A stretch of 64,000 nucleotides of DNA. Source: Acinetobacter bereziniae LMG 1003 = CIP 70.12. Lineage in GTDB: Bacteria > Pseudomonadota > Gammaproteobacteria > Pseudomonadales > Moraxellaceae. The DNA lies in assembly GCF_000368925.1 (NCBI RefSeq), contig NZ_KB849756.1:466823-530822 (forward strand), read 5' to 3'. The notes beneath the pieces were generated by a model. The model was not told where the DNA came from, made no database searches, and saw nothing but the letters and a program-made list of their open reading frames with translations. A program made the position numbers and the translations under genes. Shown here piece by piece: positions 18,950 through 27,300 of the stretch. Position 1 is the first letter of the stretch. Every line of letters starts with the position of its first letter.

Positions 18950-19764
18950 TGAACAAAATTTCTGCTTCAGCATCACATACAAATGTGCCTACAGTTGTTA
19001 AAAACCCTGTAATTAAAGCTCATTTATTGAAGTGGCTAAAAGCAATCACCCTCCCTGTTTTGATCATACTCCTATGCGAATACCTTGTTCGCACAGGGTG
19101 GATTGAACCCTATTTACTGCCAGCACCCAGCAGTTTACTCGCATCATTTCGAGATTTGGCACAGGGTGATTTATTCACGCATGTATATACCAGTACATGG
19201 CGAGTTTTCTTTGGCTTTTTTGTAGGAAGTGCACTTGGGCTTATCTTTGCAATCGCTGTTGGTTTAAACCAACATATTGAAGCATTTTTAGAACCGACAT
19301 TTTCTGCAATTAAATCAATCCCGAGCCTTGCATGGATTCCACTACTGCTATTGTGGTTAGGAATTGATGAAGCTTCAAAAATTACTTTAATTGCCATCGG
19401 TGCATTCTTCCCCACCTATACCAATACAGTTTCAGCCATTCATAATGTAGATAAAAAATTATTTGAAGTCGCAAAAGTCTATCGACTAAGCCATATGCAA
19501 ATAATTTTTCAAATCGTTCTTCCTGCAGCTTCACCAGGAATTTTAGTGGGGCTGAGAAATAGTTTAAGCTTGGCTTGGATGTTTATGATTGCAGCCGAAC
19601 TGATTGCAGCAACACAAGGGATTGGTTATTTACTTAGTGATGGTCGCGAAACTTCACGACCAGATATTGTAATTATCGCGATTATTTTATTGGCTGTTCT
19701 TGGTAAATTAACAGACACCATGATGAAATGGATTGAAAACTGGTTGTTACGTTGGCGGACGTAA
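18949..19764 (+). CDS. ABC transporter permease, SsuC/TauC family
   Basis: The 271-residue inner-membrane permease has about six membrane segments and the binding-protein-dependent transport signature near residues 165-190 (EVAKVYRLSHMQIIFQIVLPAASPG in part: the EAA loop that docks the ATPase). IKSIPSLAWIPLLLLWLG is characteristic of sulfonate/nitrate/taurine permeases. Translation is coupled to the binding-protein gene by the one-base overlap. A strong terminator follows at once, so no ATPase gene belongs to this operon; the ATP-binding subunit must come from another locus. Confidence 0.88.
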   Translation: MNKISASASHTNVPTVVKNPVIKAHLLKWLKAITLPVLIILLCEYLVRTGWIEPYLLPAPSSLLASFRDLAQGDLFTHVYTSTWRVFFGFFVGSALGLIFAIAVGLNQHIEAFLEPTFSAIKSIPSLAWIPLLLLWLGIDEASKITLIAIGAFFPTYTNTVSAIHNVDKKLFEVAKVYRLSHMQIIFQIVLPAASPGILVGLRNSLSLAWMFMIAAELIAATQGIGYLLSDGRETSRPDIVIIAIILLAVLGKLTDTMMKWIENWLLRWRT

Positions 19765-19772
19765 ATCAATCA

Positions 19773-19800
19773 AATACGGCTTTTCTAAGCCGTATTTTTT
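19773..19800 (+). terminator. Terminator of the sulfonate-type transporter operon
   Basis: AATACGGCTT (19773-19782), loop TTCT, AAGCCGTATT (19787-19796), then T-run. It lies directly after the permease stop. Confidence 0.88.
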
Positions 19801-19874
19801 AATTTCCTTATCTGAAACTTGCATTTAGGGTTTTTCATATGGAACACTGTTGCCGTTACATTTAGGTAGACAGT

Positions 19875-20786
19875 ATGATCATTCGCGATAAAAGTAATAG
19901 CTTTGCCCTACTTTTTGCTTGGCATGGCACCATTCTTCCCAAAGTCTTGCCTGCATTGGCATTCGTTGTGCTGATCTCCACAATTTTAGTCTATTTATCT
20001 TCCCATCATTATTTCACCTTTCCTGCCGTACCCGCAATTGGATTTACTGTATTTGGTATTATTCTTTCAATTTTCTTAAGCTTTAGAAATACTGCTTGTT
20101 ATGACCGCTGGTGGGAAGGTCGTAAATTGTGGGGTGCATTGATCGCCACATCTCGCCATATTTCACGAGACAGTCATGTTTTACCTGAACAGCAACGTCA
20201 AGTGCTGATGTATCGTGTCATGCTTTTTACTTGCTTGCTCAGAAATCGCCTACGCAATCAGAATCAACCCATTGCGTTTTATAAAAACAAAGTTGCCTTA
20301 GATGACTCTATATTCGATCAACTGCCTCATCACATCAATGCCTCACAATATGTTTTAGAACAGATTCAAAAATCCTTAGTATCATCTCTTCATCAAGGTG
20401 AAATTTCAGATATTATTTACCAAGGTTTAAATCAACATATTGTTGCTTTGGGAAATATTCAGGCTGGTTGCGATCGTATTTTGAGTACACCACTACCTTA
20501 TTCTTACTCAGTATTACTACATCGTACGGTGTATTGCTTCTGCTTAATTCTACCTTTTAGTTTAGAAGCCAGTCTTGGTATCTGGACACCTGTGATTGTT
20601 AGCTTAATTGCGTATTTATTTTTAGGCTTGGATGCATTGAGTGCGCAACTCGAAGAACCTTTTGGCTTACAAGAAAATGATTTGCCATTAGATGCAATTA
20701 CCCGTTTAATCGAAAGAGAAATGCTGAGTTCTCTGGGCGAGGAATTGCTCGAACCGATTAAATTGGTTAAAAGTAATTTGACTTAA
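19875..20786 (+). CDS. Bestrophin-family membrane protein (YneE-like)
   Basis: The 303-residue protein fits the bestrophin/UPF0187 family of pentameric ion channels. It has the N-terminal WHGTILPKVLPAL segment, two early membrane helices, and the diagnostic FRNTACYDRWWEGRKLWG, corresponding to the family's FR-x-x-x-x-x-R-WWE region. A helical cytoplasmic part follows, then a second membrane hairpin (LPFSLEASLGIWTPVI) and DALSAQLEEPFG with its acidic cluster. Bacterial homologues conduct mainly cations across the inner membrane. It is monocistronic. Physiological role unknown. Confidence 0.88.
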   Translation: MIIRDKSNSFALLFAWHGTILPKVLPALAFVVLISTILVYLSSHHYFTFPAVPAIGFTVFGIILSIFLSFRNTACYDRWWEGRKLWGALIATSRHISRDSHVLPEQQRQVLMYRVMLFTCLLRNRLRNQNQPIAFYKNKVALDDSIFDQLPHHINASQYVLEQIQKSLVSSLHQGEISDIIYQGLNQHIVALGNIQAGCDRILSTPLPYSYSVLLHRTVYCFCLILPFSLEASLGIWTPVIVSLIAYLFLGLDALSAQLEEPFGLQENDLPLDAITRLIEREMLSSLGEELLEPIKLVKSNLT

Positions 20787-20950
20787 TATGGATTTTTTAA
20801 TTGATCGGATTTTTAACTTCATAGCAGTTTAATATATGCACGTCATGCAGATCATCAGTAATATAATTGGCTTGAACTTATGAAAATGAGTGTGCAAAAC
20901 TTTTTAAGAAAAATAAAACTGCTTTTGGCACTCACTTTAATATTTATAGT

Positions 20951-21284
20951 CAAACCGCCTGATTATTCACATAAGTGATTTGGCTGATTCATTTATTTTG
21001 TACTTTTGAATCATAAACAGTATTGCTATCACGAGGCGACATGGATGTCGCCATGTTGAGCGGCGGTATTAGGATGTACCCCTCGCTCAACGGAAGATTT
21101 TTGTTACTTTTCATCTCTGAAAAGTAAAGTATCGCCTACGCAAAACAATTTAAACTCTAGAGCTAAAGCGTGGCAGTGCAAGCTTTATATCATCAAACAA
21201 TATATTGATCGCTTTAATTTTATTGATCAAGAGAAATGATATTCTACTGTATGAATTTTTCAACAGATTGACTATAGAATAAAA
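20951..21284. repeat. Dispersed extragenic repeat, copy A
   Basis: This non-coding stretch matches 27301-27684 along most of its length and the start of 56297-56432. Shared blocks include CAAACCG...GATTATTCACATAAGT at the left end, CGCCTACGCAAAAC (near 21133), AGAGCTAAAGCGTGGCAGT (near 21160), ATCATCAAACAAT and TTATTGATCAAGA. It carries the hairpin GGCGACAT/ATGTCGCC (21035-21042 with 21045-21052) and TTACTTTTC/GAAAAGTAA near 21105-21127. It fills most of the 573-base gap before prmC. The copies are degenerate, so this is an old repeat of unknown mobility. Confidence 0.7.
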
Positions 21285-21300
21285 AACAAGAATAAATAAA

Positions 21301-21342
21301 AAGGCTTTACCATCTGTCTACCCAAACACCTAGTAAAGCCTT
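21301..21342 (-). terminator. Terminator after prmC
   Basis: AAGGCTTTAC (21301-21310) pairs with GTAAAGCCTT (21333-21342) with a 22-base loop; read on the minus strand it is followed by TTTTTA. It lies 18 bases past the prmC stop. Confidence 0.65.
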
Positions 21343-21359
21343 ATTGATACAGCAAGAAA

Positions 21360-22178
21360 TTAATTGGGCCACTGACCTAAAGTCACACGATCATTACCGC
21401 CATAATCTTTTACAGTTCGAACCTGTTTAAAACCTGCACCCTTAAATATCTGCTGTACTGCCTCAGCTTGATCATAACCATGTTCAAGCACGATCCAACC
21501 TTGTGTTGCAAGCCATTTTTTACCCTGCTGGATAATATGTTCAATGTCTACTAAACCATGTTGATCGGCAACTAAAGCACGTTCAGGTTCAGAAGCAAGC
21601 TGTGGCATATGTTCATCCTCAGCATCAATATAAGGAGGATTGGAAACAATCACATCAAAATATTGCCGATTTAAGGCATTGAACCAACTGCCCAAATAAA
21701 ACTTCACCTGTGGTAAATCATGTTTTTCAGCATTGTGTAGTGCAACCTCTAAAGTTGGCTCATAAACATCTGTCGCTGTTACAGACCAATTCGGACGTTC
21801 ACTTGCCAATGATAAAGCAATCGCTCCAGTCCCTGTCCCCAGATCTACAATACGGCAATCTTCTGGTAAATCTAAATGCAGTACAGTTTCCACCAAAACT
21901 TCGGTATCAGGACGAGGAACTAAAGTATCTTTGCTCACTGTTAAATCCAATGTCCAGAACGGCTGTGAACCCGTCACATAAGCCAAAGGTTCACCAGCTT
22001 GAATACGTGCTAAACCATGCGTATATTGCTGTTCTTGTTCAGTGGTTAATTCCTGAGCTGATTTAAGTGACAAATCAAAAGCATCAATTTTTAGAATATG
22101 CTCAAGTAACCAAGCATTCTCTTGACGCTCATAACTTTCTGGCTCTCCACGTAAGGCTAATGCCTGTGCAATATTCAT
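21360..22178 (-). CDS. prmC: Peptide chain release factor N5-glutamine methyltransferase PrmC
   Basis: PrmC (HemK) methylates the glutamine of the GGQ motif in release factors RF1 and RF2 with SAM. The 272-residue protein has the N-terminal helical RF-binding domain, GSQPFWTLDLTVSKDTLVPRP in outline, the SAM motif VDLGTGTGAIALSLA, and the catalytic NPPY in VSNPPYIDAED. The start overlaps the prfA stop by one base (TAATG), so it is translationally coupled to its own substrate gene. This is the classical prfA-prmC operon. Confidence 0.96.
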   Translation of the reverse strand: MNIAQALALRGEPESYERQENAWLLEHILKIDAFDLSLKSAQELTTEQEQQYTHGLARIQAGEPLAYVTGSQPFWTLDLTVSKDTLVPRPDTEVLVETVLHLDLPEDCRIVDLGTGTGAIALSLASERPNWSVTATDVYEPTLEVALHNAEKHDLPQVKFYLGSWFNALNRQYFDVIVSNPPYIDAEDEHMPQLASEPERALVADQHGLVDIEHIIQQGKKWLATQGWIVLEHGYDQAEAVQQIFKGAGFKQVRTVKDYGGNDRVTLGQWPN

Positions 22179-23266
22179 TATCCACCGTTTTGTTGAGCAA
22201 GCATTGCCAGCTGATCAGCTTGATATTCACGATGCAAGCTATCTAAAAGTTCAGTCAAATCACCTTCCATAACAGCATCCAACTTATATAAGGTTAAATT
22301 GATACGGTGATCTGTCATACGACCTTGCGGATAGTTATATGTACGGATTCTTTCTGAACGGTCACCAGAACCGACCAAGTCACGGCGCATTTCAGAAGTT
22401 GCAGCATCTGCCGCAGCACGTTTTGCATTTTCTAAACGTGATGCCAATAACGCCATCGCTTTGGCTTTGTTTTTATGCTGTGAACGCTCATCCTGACATT
22501 CAACAACTGTTCCCGTTGGAATATGAGTAATACGGACTGCTGAATCAGTTTTGTTAATGTGCTGACCACCTGCACCAGATGCGCGGTATGTATCGATACG
22601 CAGATCAGCAGGATTAATATCAACCGTTGTATCTACATCAACTTCTGGAAGAATTGCAACTGTACATGCAGAAGTATGTACTCGCCCTTGCGACTCTGTG
22701 GCAGGTACACGTTGTACACGATGCGCACCACTTTCAAACTTTAAGCGCCCATAAACGCCCTCACCATTGACGAGGCAAATGATTTCTTTATAGCCACCAT
22801 GCTCACCCTCGTTTTCAGATAAGATTTCAATACGCCAATTTTGTGACTCAGCATATTTGCTATACATACGGAATAAATCACCTGAAAAGATCGCCGCTTC
22901 ATCACCACCTGTGCCGGCGCGAATCTCCAAATATGCCGAGTTCGCATCGTTCGGGTCTTTTGGAATCATGAGAATATTCAACTCAGATTCGAGTTGCTCA
23001 ATTAAAGCTTTATTCTCTTTGATTTCCTCAACAGCCATATCCTTAAAATCTGGATCGGTTAACATCACTTCAGCTGTTTCAATATCTTCTTCAGCTTGCT
23101 TATATTTTTTCCAAACTTCAGTAATTTCTGATAAATCATTATGCTCACGTGATAAATTACGAAAGCGCTTATTGTCAGAGATGACTTCAACGTCTGCCAA
23201 TAATGCCTCTAATTCCTCATGCCGATCACAAAGTTGATCTAATCGTAAACGTAACGATTCTTTCAT
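22178..23266 (-). CDS. prfA: Peptide chain release factor 1
   Basis: RF1 releases nascent peptides at UAA and UAG. The 362-residue length is standard. It has the N-terminal coiled coil, the domain 2/3 segments EIRAGTGGDEAAIF and HRVQRVPATESQGRVHTS, where PAT is the stop-codon recognition tripeptide of RF1, and the catalytic GGQ in GAGGQHINKTDSAVRI. The upstream gap is AT-rich, and prmC, which modifies the GGQ glutamine, is overlapped downstream. Confidence 0.97.
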   Translation of the reverse strand: MKESLRLRLDQLCDRHEELEALLADVEVISDNKRFRNLSREHNDLSEITEVWKKYKQAEEDIETAEVMLTDPDFKDMAVEEIKENKALIEQLESELNILMIPKDPNDANSAYLEIRAGTGGDEAAIFSGDLFRMYSKYAESQNWRIEILSENEGEHGGYKEIICLVNGEGVYGRLKFESGAHRVQRVPATESQGRVHTSACTVAILPEVDVDTTVDINPADLRIDTYRASGAGGQHINKTDSAVRITHIPTGTVVECQDERSQHKNKAKAMALLASRLENAKRAAADAATSEMRRDLVGSGDRSERIRTYNYPQGRMTDHRINLTLYKLDAVMEGDLTELLDSLHREYQADQLAMLAQQNGG

Positions 23267-23657
23267 TTTAAATACATTCTCAAGCTAAGCCTTAACCACA
23301 TTTTAAGATTTAAAATACAACCTCAATCACATGGCTAAGAAAATTCTAAAATTGTGCATAGTTTACCGATTCTGCCATTTAAATGACACATTTATATAGG
23401 CGCTCTGCCGTGAACTTAACGAATTTATCTGCCAATTTACGAGCTTTATGCTTATTCATAACCGTATTATCTTCATCATTTCTCCTTTTTGTCCCAGCGT
23501 TTGCATGTTTTAAAATCACTTTTAATAGAAAACATACATTCAGATACCAAACGTTATCAATTTTCGGGTTCATCTCCACATTTTTTGGAAAAACTTTTGT
23601 TACATTTGCTTCATCGAATACAGATAGAGCTGTCCATCTAAGGACATGGAGCAACAG
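23267..23657. other. AT-rich divergent promoter region between prfA and a glycine-zipper gene
   Basis: A 391-base stretch between divergent genes. Two open frames of about 90 codons overlap here on opposite strands, but neither has a convincing ribosome-binding site, domain or family resemblance, and I regard them as chance. It should hold the promoters of both flanking genes. No repeat or RNA gene was recognised. Confidence 0.5.
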
Positions 23658-24089
23658 ATGAAATTTAATACAATCTTATTTAGTACTGCTTTAGCAGTAA
23701 CTTCAATGTTTACAGTAAGTGCCCATGCTGACAACTCAACACGTATTGCAGCAACTTCGGCTTTAGGAAGTGTTGTTGGTACAGCTGTAGGTAAACAAAT
23801 TGGCGGTAACACTGGTGCAATGATTGGTTCAGCAGTGGGTGGTGCTGGTGGTGCAGCAGCTTCAACCAATAGAAGAGATCGTACTGCTGCTGCAATCGGT
23901 GGCGGTTTAGGTGGTGTGGGTGGTTATACTGTTGGTAAAAATATGGGTGGCACTACTGGCGGCTATATTGGTGCAGCAGCAGGTGCAGCGGGTGGTTCCG
24001 TTTTAGGTAAAAAAGTATCTCAAGACCGTCATGCCGATCAACGCAAGTACAATAAAAAGTACTACAAAAAACATCGTCGTCATCACTAA
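23658..24089 (+). CDS. Exported glycine-zipper protein, first paralogue
   Basis: From ATG 23658, with GGAG exactly six bases upstream, the product has 143 residues; the ATG at 23646 is less likely. A signal peptide ends SAHA. The body consists of glycine-zipper stretches (GSVVGTAVGKQIGGNTG, GAMIGSAVGGAGGAA and two further GxxxG-rich segments) that would form membrane-associated helices, and the tail is basic and rich in His, Lys, Tyr and Arg. Glycine-zipper proteins of this sort occur in the bacterial envelope, but their role is largely unknown. A paralogue lies 600 bases downstream. Confidence 0.8.
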   Translation: MKFNTILFSTALAVTSMFTVSAHADNSTRIAATSALGSVVGTAVGKQIGGNTGAMIGSAVGGAGGAAASTNRRDRTAAAIGGGLGGVGGYTVGKNMGGTTGGYIGAAAGAAGGSVLGKKVSQDRHADQRKYNKKYYKKHRRHH

Positions 24090-24108
24090 TTGATCCGTGA
24101 ATGACATC

Positions 24109-24129
24109 AAGCACCTTCGGGTGCTTTTT
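24109..24129 (+). terminator. Terminator of the first glycine-zipper gene
   Basis: AAGCACC (24109-24115), loop TTCG, GGTGCTT (24120-24126) and T-run; a stable UUCG-type tetraloop. Confidence 0.88.
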
Positions 24130-24695
24130 ATTTGTTATATCAGCCTTTTACACTCAATATTTAAAAATGATTCCATCTCGCCTTTAATGGTCGACTGTAT
24201 CCATGCCACCCAACATGATAATGGCATCAGCTAGAATTGGATGATGGAAAAAGCAAAGAACATTTCATCTATATTAAGTCAATAATATTGTCGCTACCTA
24301 AGCCCTATATGATTAATTTAACAAGTTATTTAGCGGATTGAGATAACAATAATCTTCACGAACTCATGTTAAATTTTCATCTAATTTTAAATCTAACTGA
24401 CGGCTCACCCGACTTATTTTTGCTATGAGGTGCTAGGCTGTGATAGTCGCATTTAGAGTTCAATCTTCTATTTTGTCTCGCTTGTTGCATAATTTTAATA
24501 TGAATGCTCTCTGATCAATCGCGCTGAGAATAAAGTTTAACATTCACATAATATGAACCAATTAAAGAGCAAGAAATACAATCTAGAAACAAAACACAGA
24601 AATTGCTTACATCCACATCCATAATTATTGCTAATTGTTTCGTTATTCTAAGCTCAAGTTAAATAATTTGAAGAAGCTTCGACAAGGAGTTTGAA
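24130..24695. other. Intergenic stretch between the two glycine-zipper genes
   Basis: About 570 bases with frequent stops in all frames. No inverted-repeat element, RNA gene or convincing remnant was recognised. The distal part is presumably the promoter and leader of the second glycine-zipper gene. Confidence 0.4.
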
Positions 24696-25214
24696 ATGAA
24701 ACTACAAGCAATACTTGGTGCAACTGTTCTTGCAGCAACTCTAGTCACAACTGCACATGCAGGTAACTCAACCAATACAGCCTTAACATCTGCACTTGGT
24801 GGTGTTGTAGGTGCAGCAATTGGTCAACAAATGGGTGGCTCCACTGGTGCAATGATTGGTTCAGCGATCGGTGGTGGTGTTGGTGCTGGTGCGGCATCGA
24901 ATAAACGTGATAGAAATGGTGCAATCATTGGTGGCGCTTTAGGTAGCGCAGGTGGTTATACTGTTGGTCGTAATGTGACAGGTACATCCACAGGTGGATA
25001 TATCGGTGCAGGTCTTGGTGCTGCTGGTGGTTCAGCTTTAGGTAAAAAAGTCAGTGAAGATCGTCGTTATGATGACCGTTATGACAACCGCTATGGACGT
25101 TATAATGACCGTTATGATCGTAACGGATACCGCAATGTAGACTATCGTTATAATAATCGTAATTATCGCCATGACAACGGGCATCACTATGGTCAATATA
25201 AAAACCGTTGGTAG
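24696..25214 (+). CDS. Exported glycine-zipper protein, second paralogue
   Basis: The 172-residue protein has a signal peptide ending TAHA and the same glycine-zipper body as the gene at 23658 (GGVVGAAIGQQMGGSTG, GAMIGSAIGGGVGAG, GGYIGAGLGAAGG). It is followed by a C-terminal tail of about 45 residues rich in Tyr, Arg, Asp and Asn in repeated RYDDRYDNRYG-like units. The ATG is preceded by AAGGAG with good spacing. The Tyr/Arg/Asp tail is longer and more acidic than the basic tail of copy 1. Probably envelope-associated; function unknown. Confidence 0.8.
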   Translation: MKLQAILGATVLAATLVTTAHAGNSTNTALTSALGGVVGAAIGQQMGGSTGAMIGSAIGGGVGAGAASNKRDRNGAIIGGALGSAGGYTVGRNVTGTSTGGYIGAGLGAAGGSALGKKVSEDRRYDDRYDNRYGRYNDRYDRNGYRNVDYRYNNRNYRHDNGHHYGQYKNRW

Positions 25215-25252
25215 AGTTAATTTCCCGCTTCTACTGATATAACAATATATTC

Positions 25253-25284
25253 AATCAAGCATTTACCGATGCTTGATTTTTTTT
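25253..25284 (+). terminator. Terminator of the second glycine-zipper gene
   Basis: AATCAAGCAT (25253-25262) pairs with ATGCTTGATT (25269-25278), followed by a run of T. Confidence 0.88.
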
Positions 25285-25315
25285 ATCCGTCGTATTTTCT
25301 CAGCTTTAAATACAA

Positions 25316-25382
25316 ATATCGACAATTTTCGATATACATTACTCAACATATATCGTAGTATTTCGATATATAGTTATATCGA
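25316..25382 (+). promoter_or_regulatory. Cluster of ATATCGA-type palindromes, probable operator
   Basis: Three overlapping or adjacent inverted repeats lie just before the oxidoreductase start at 25391: ATATCGA/TCGATAT (25316-25322 with 25329-25335), ATATATCG/CGATATAT (25348-25355 with 25364-25371) and TCGATATA/TATATCGA (25363-25370 with 25375-25382). The arrangement and position suggest binding sites for a dimeric repressor or activator over the promoter. The cognate regulator is not identified. Confidence 0.55.
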
Positions 25383-25390
25383 GTTAAAAA

Positions 25391-26404
25391 ATGACATCTA
25401 TAGCAGATTCGGCATTAAAAACTACCAAGTTTTCTATTTTAGAGCTTGCACCTGTACGTGAAGATCAAACAGTTGGGTTTTCTCTTAAACATAGCTTAGA
25501 ACTTGCTCAACATGCTGAAACCTTAGGATTCGATCGTCTTTGGTTAGCTGAACATCATAATATGGATGGCATTGCCAGTTCTGCAACAGCAGTACTCTTA
25601 GGTTATATCTTGGCAAATACGCATAGCATCAAAGTTGGTTCAGGTGGGATCATGCTACCCAATCATGCACCACTGGTGGTTGCTGAACAATTTGGTACTT
25701 TGGCAACACTTTATCCGAATCGCGTTGAATTAGGTTTAGGACGTGCGCCCGGTACAGATCCTCTGACTATGCGTGCATTAAGACGTGGTCGCCAAGAAAC
25801 TGAAGATCAATTTCCACAAGATGTCTTAGAGATATTGAGTTATTTTGCAGATGCTCATTCAAACCAAAGAATTAAGGCAACACCTGGACAAGGCACGCAT
25901 GTTCCAGTTTGGCTTTTAGGTTCAAGTTTATTCAGCGCTCAGCTTGCAGCAAAATTAGGGCTTCCCTATTCATTTGCCTCACATTTTGCACCGAGAATGT
26001 TGGGACAAGCCATCCAGCTTTATCGTGAAAACTTTCAACCTTCTGAATATTTGGATCAACCTTTTGTCTCTATGGGTGTACCTACTGTCGTCGCTCAAAC
26101 AGATGAAGAAGCTGAATATCTTGCAACCAGTGTCTATTTGCGAATTCAAGCTTTGCTGACAGGGCAAAGTTTAAAACTCAAACCACCTGTTGAAAGTATG
26201 GAAGGTCGCTGGTCTGTTTCAGAAAAAATGGCCGTGCAAAATTTCCTCGCAATGGCGCAAATTGGCTCACCAGAAACAGTGAAAAAAGGTTTGAATCGAC
26301 TGCTTGAACAATATCAAGTGGATGAATTTATTTTCACTTGTGACATCTATGACACATCGAAACGTTTAGATAACTTTAGTTTATTAATGGATTTAAAAAA
26401 ATAA
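25391..26404 (+). CDS. Luciferase-like (LLM class) flavin-dependent oxidoreductase
   Basis: The 337-residue protein has the bacterial-luciferase TIM-barrel pattern of the MsnO8/YhbW subgroup: SILELAPVREDQTVGFSL, LGFDRLWLAEHHNMDGIASS, KVGSGGIMLPNHAPLVVAEQ, LYPNRVELGLGRAPGTD and the late PVWLLGSS. These proteins use reduced FMN and oxygen, or act as FMN-linked oxidoreductases on small molecules. It is a single gene between terminators, directly downstream of a dense set of palindromes, so expression is probably tightly controlled. The substrate cannot be deduced. Confidence 0.9.
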   Translation: MTSIADSALKTTKFSILELAPVREDQTVGFSLKHSLELAQHAETLGFDRLWLAEHHNMDGIASSATAVLLGYILANTHSIKVGSGGIMLPNHAPLVVAEQFGTLATLYPNRVELGLGRAPGTDPLTMRALRRGRQETEDQFPQDVLEILSYFADAHSNQRIKATPGQGTHVPVWLLGSSLFSAQLAAKLGLPYSFASHFAPRMLGQAIQLYRENFQPSEYLDQPFVSMGVPTVVAQTDEEAEYLATSVYLRIQALLTGQSLKLKPPVESMEGRWSVSEKMAVQNFLAMAQIGSPETVKKGLNRLLEQYQVDEFIFTCDIYDTSKRLDNFSLLMDLKK

Positions 26405-26431
26405 TACAAACCCATTATCTTTTCCTCTTTA

Positions 26432-26470
26432 CCAAAATGAAATATGAATTTTCATTTTGGTTTTTTTTGA
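26432..26470 (+). terminator. Terminator of the luciferase-like oxidoreductase gene
   Basis: CCAAAATGAAA (26432-26442) pairs with TTTCATTTTGG (26450-26460), followed by eight or more T. Confidence 0.9.
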
Positions 26471-26631
26471 TTTCAATATCACTAAATCATTAATTTAAAT
26501 ATAAATTTACAGTGATTTATGATTTAAAACATAGATTAATACAACAGAAAAAATGAAAAGATTTGCCATCTCTTTTCAAATCAGCATAATAGAACATATA
26601 AAAATCAGTAGAATATCAACTAGGAACAACA

Positions 26632-27111
26632 ATGAATCAATATATCAATAAGCCAACACCTGCTTTTGTTGCAGTGAGCTGGGTGGCACTACTTGCTGGC
26701 GCTGCCGCCTACTGTGTGGGTCTGTTTAATGCACAAATTCTCTTAAACGAAAAAGGCTATTACCTCATCTTGATTCTTTATGGATTATTTTCTGCTGTTT
26801 CATTGCAAAAAATTGTTCGAGATAAGTTAGAAGGACAACAAGTTACCGCTATTTACTATGGCTTATGTTGGGTCTCAGTGGTGATTTGTGTTGTACTTTT
26901 AGCACTAGGTTTATGGAATGCCAACATGGCTTTGAGCGAAAAAGGCTTTTATATTATGGCATTTTTACTCAGCCTATTCGGAGCTGTTGCAGTACAGAAA
27001 AACATTCGTGATTTAGAGTATTTGAGAACACATACACAACCTGAATTAACCCATTCTCTTCCATCCCAAGTGGAAATAAAAGAGATCGAAACACAGGATG
27101 ATAAATTATAA
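26632..27111 (+). CDS. YiaA/YiaB-domain inner membrane protein
   Basis: The 159-residue protein contains two copies of the YiaA/B two-helix module: FVAVSWVALLAGAAAYCVGLFNA with NEKGYYLILILYGLFSAVSLQKIVRD in outline, then a second helix pair with LALGLWNANMALSEKGFYIMAF and GAVAVQKNIRDL. Four membrane helices are predicted, with a short charged C-terminal tail. The family is of unknown function. ATG 26632 follows AGGAA. A separate gene, with a modest terminator downstream. Confidence 0.85.
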   Translation: MNQYINKPTPAFVAVSWVALLAGAAAYCVGLFNAQILLNEKGYYLILILYGLFSAVSLQKIVRDKLEGQQVTAIYYGLCWVSVVICVVLLALGLWNANMALSEKGFYIMAFLLSLFGAVAVQKNIRDLEYLRTHTQPELTHSLPSQVEIKEIETQDDKL

Positions 27112-27205
27112 TTTGTTCAAGGCACTGATAATTTAGGTATTGATCAATTAATCAGATTGAGAGACACGCGATTCAATTTCAACAGATAAAATGATGGAAA
27201 ACGCT

Positions 27206-27232
27206 TAGCCTAACTTTTGTTGGGCTTTTTTA
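27206..27232 (+). terminator. Terminator of the YiaA/B gene
   Basis: GCCTAAC and GTTGGGC (about 27208-27226) form a stem with a G-U pair and a short T-rich loop, followed by six T. Confidence 0.6.
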
Positions 27233-27300
27233 ATGCATCAAAATACAGAAGAAATTACCGAAATGTGCCTCCAAAAAAGTACCTCGTCTAGCCCTATGAT

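Noticed and set aside
23379..23661. Two overlapping open frames of about 90 codons on opposite strands
   Set aside because: No convincing ribosome-binding site, domain or codon signal for either, and they cover the promoter of a real gene; likely chance openness in an AT-rich gap.
24184..24250. Short minus-strand reading frame (ILADAIIMLGGMDTVDH) that looked like a protein tail
   Set aside because: Only about 20 codons, no ribosome-binding site, and no family resemblance that I can defend; probably chance.
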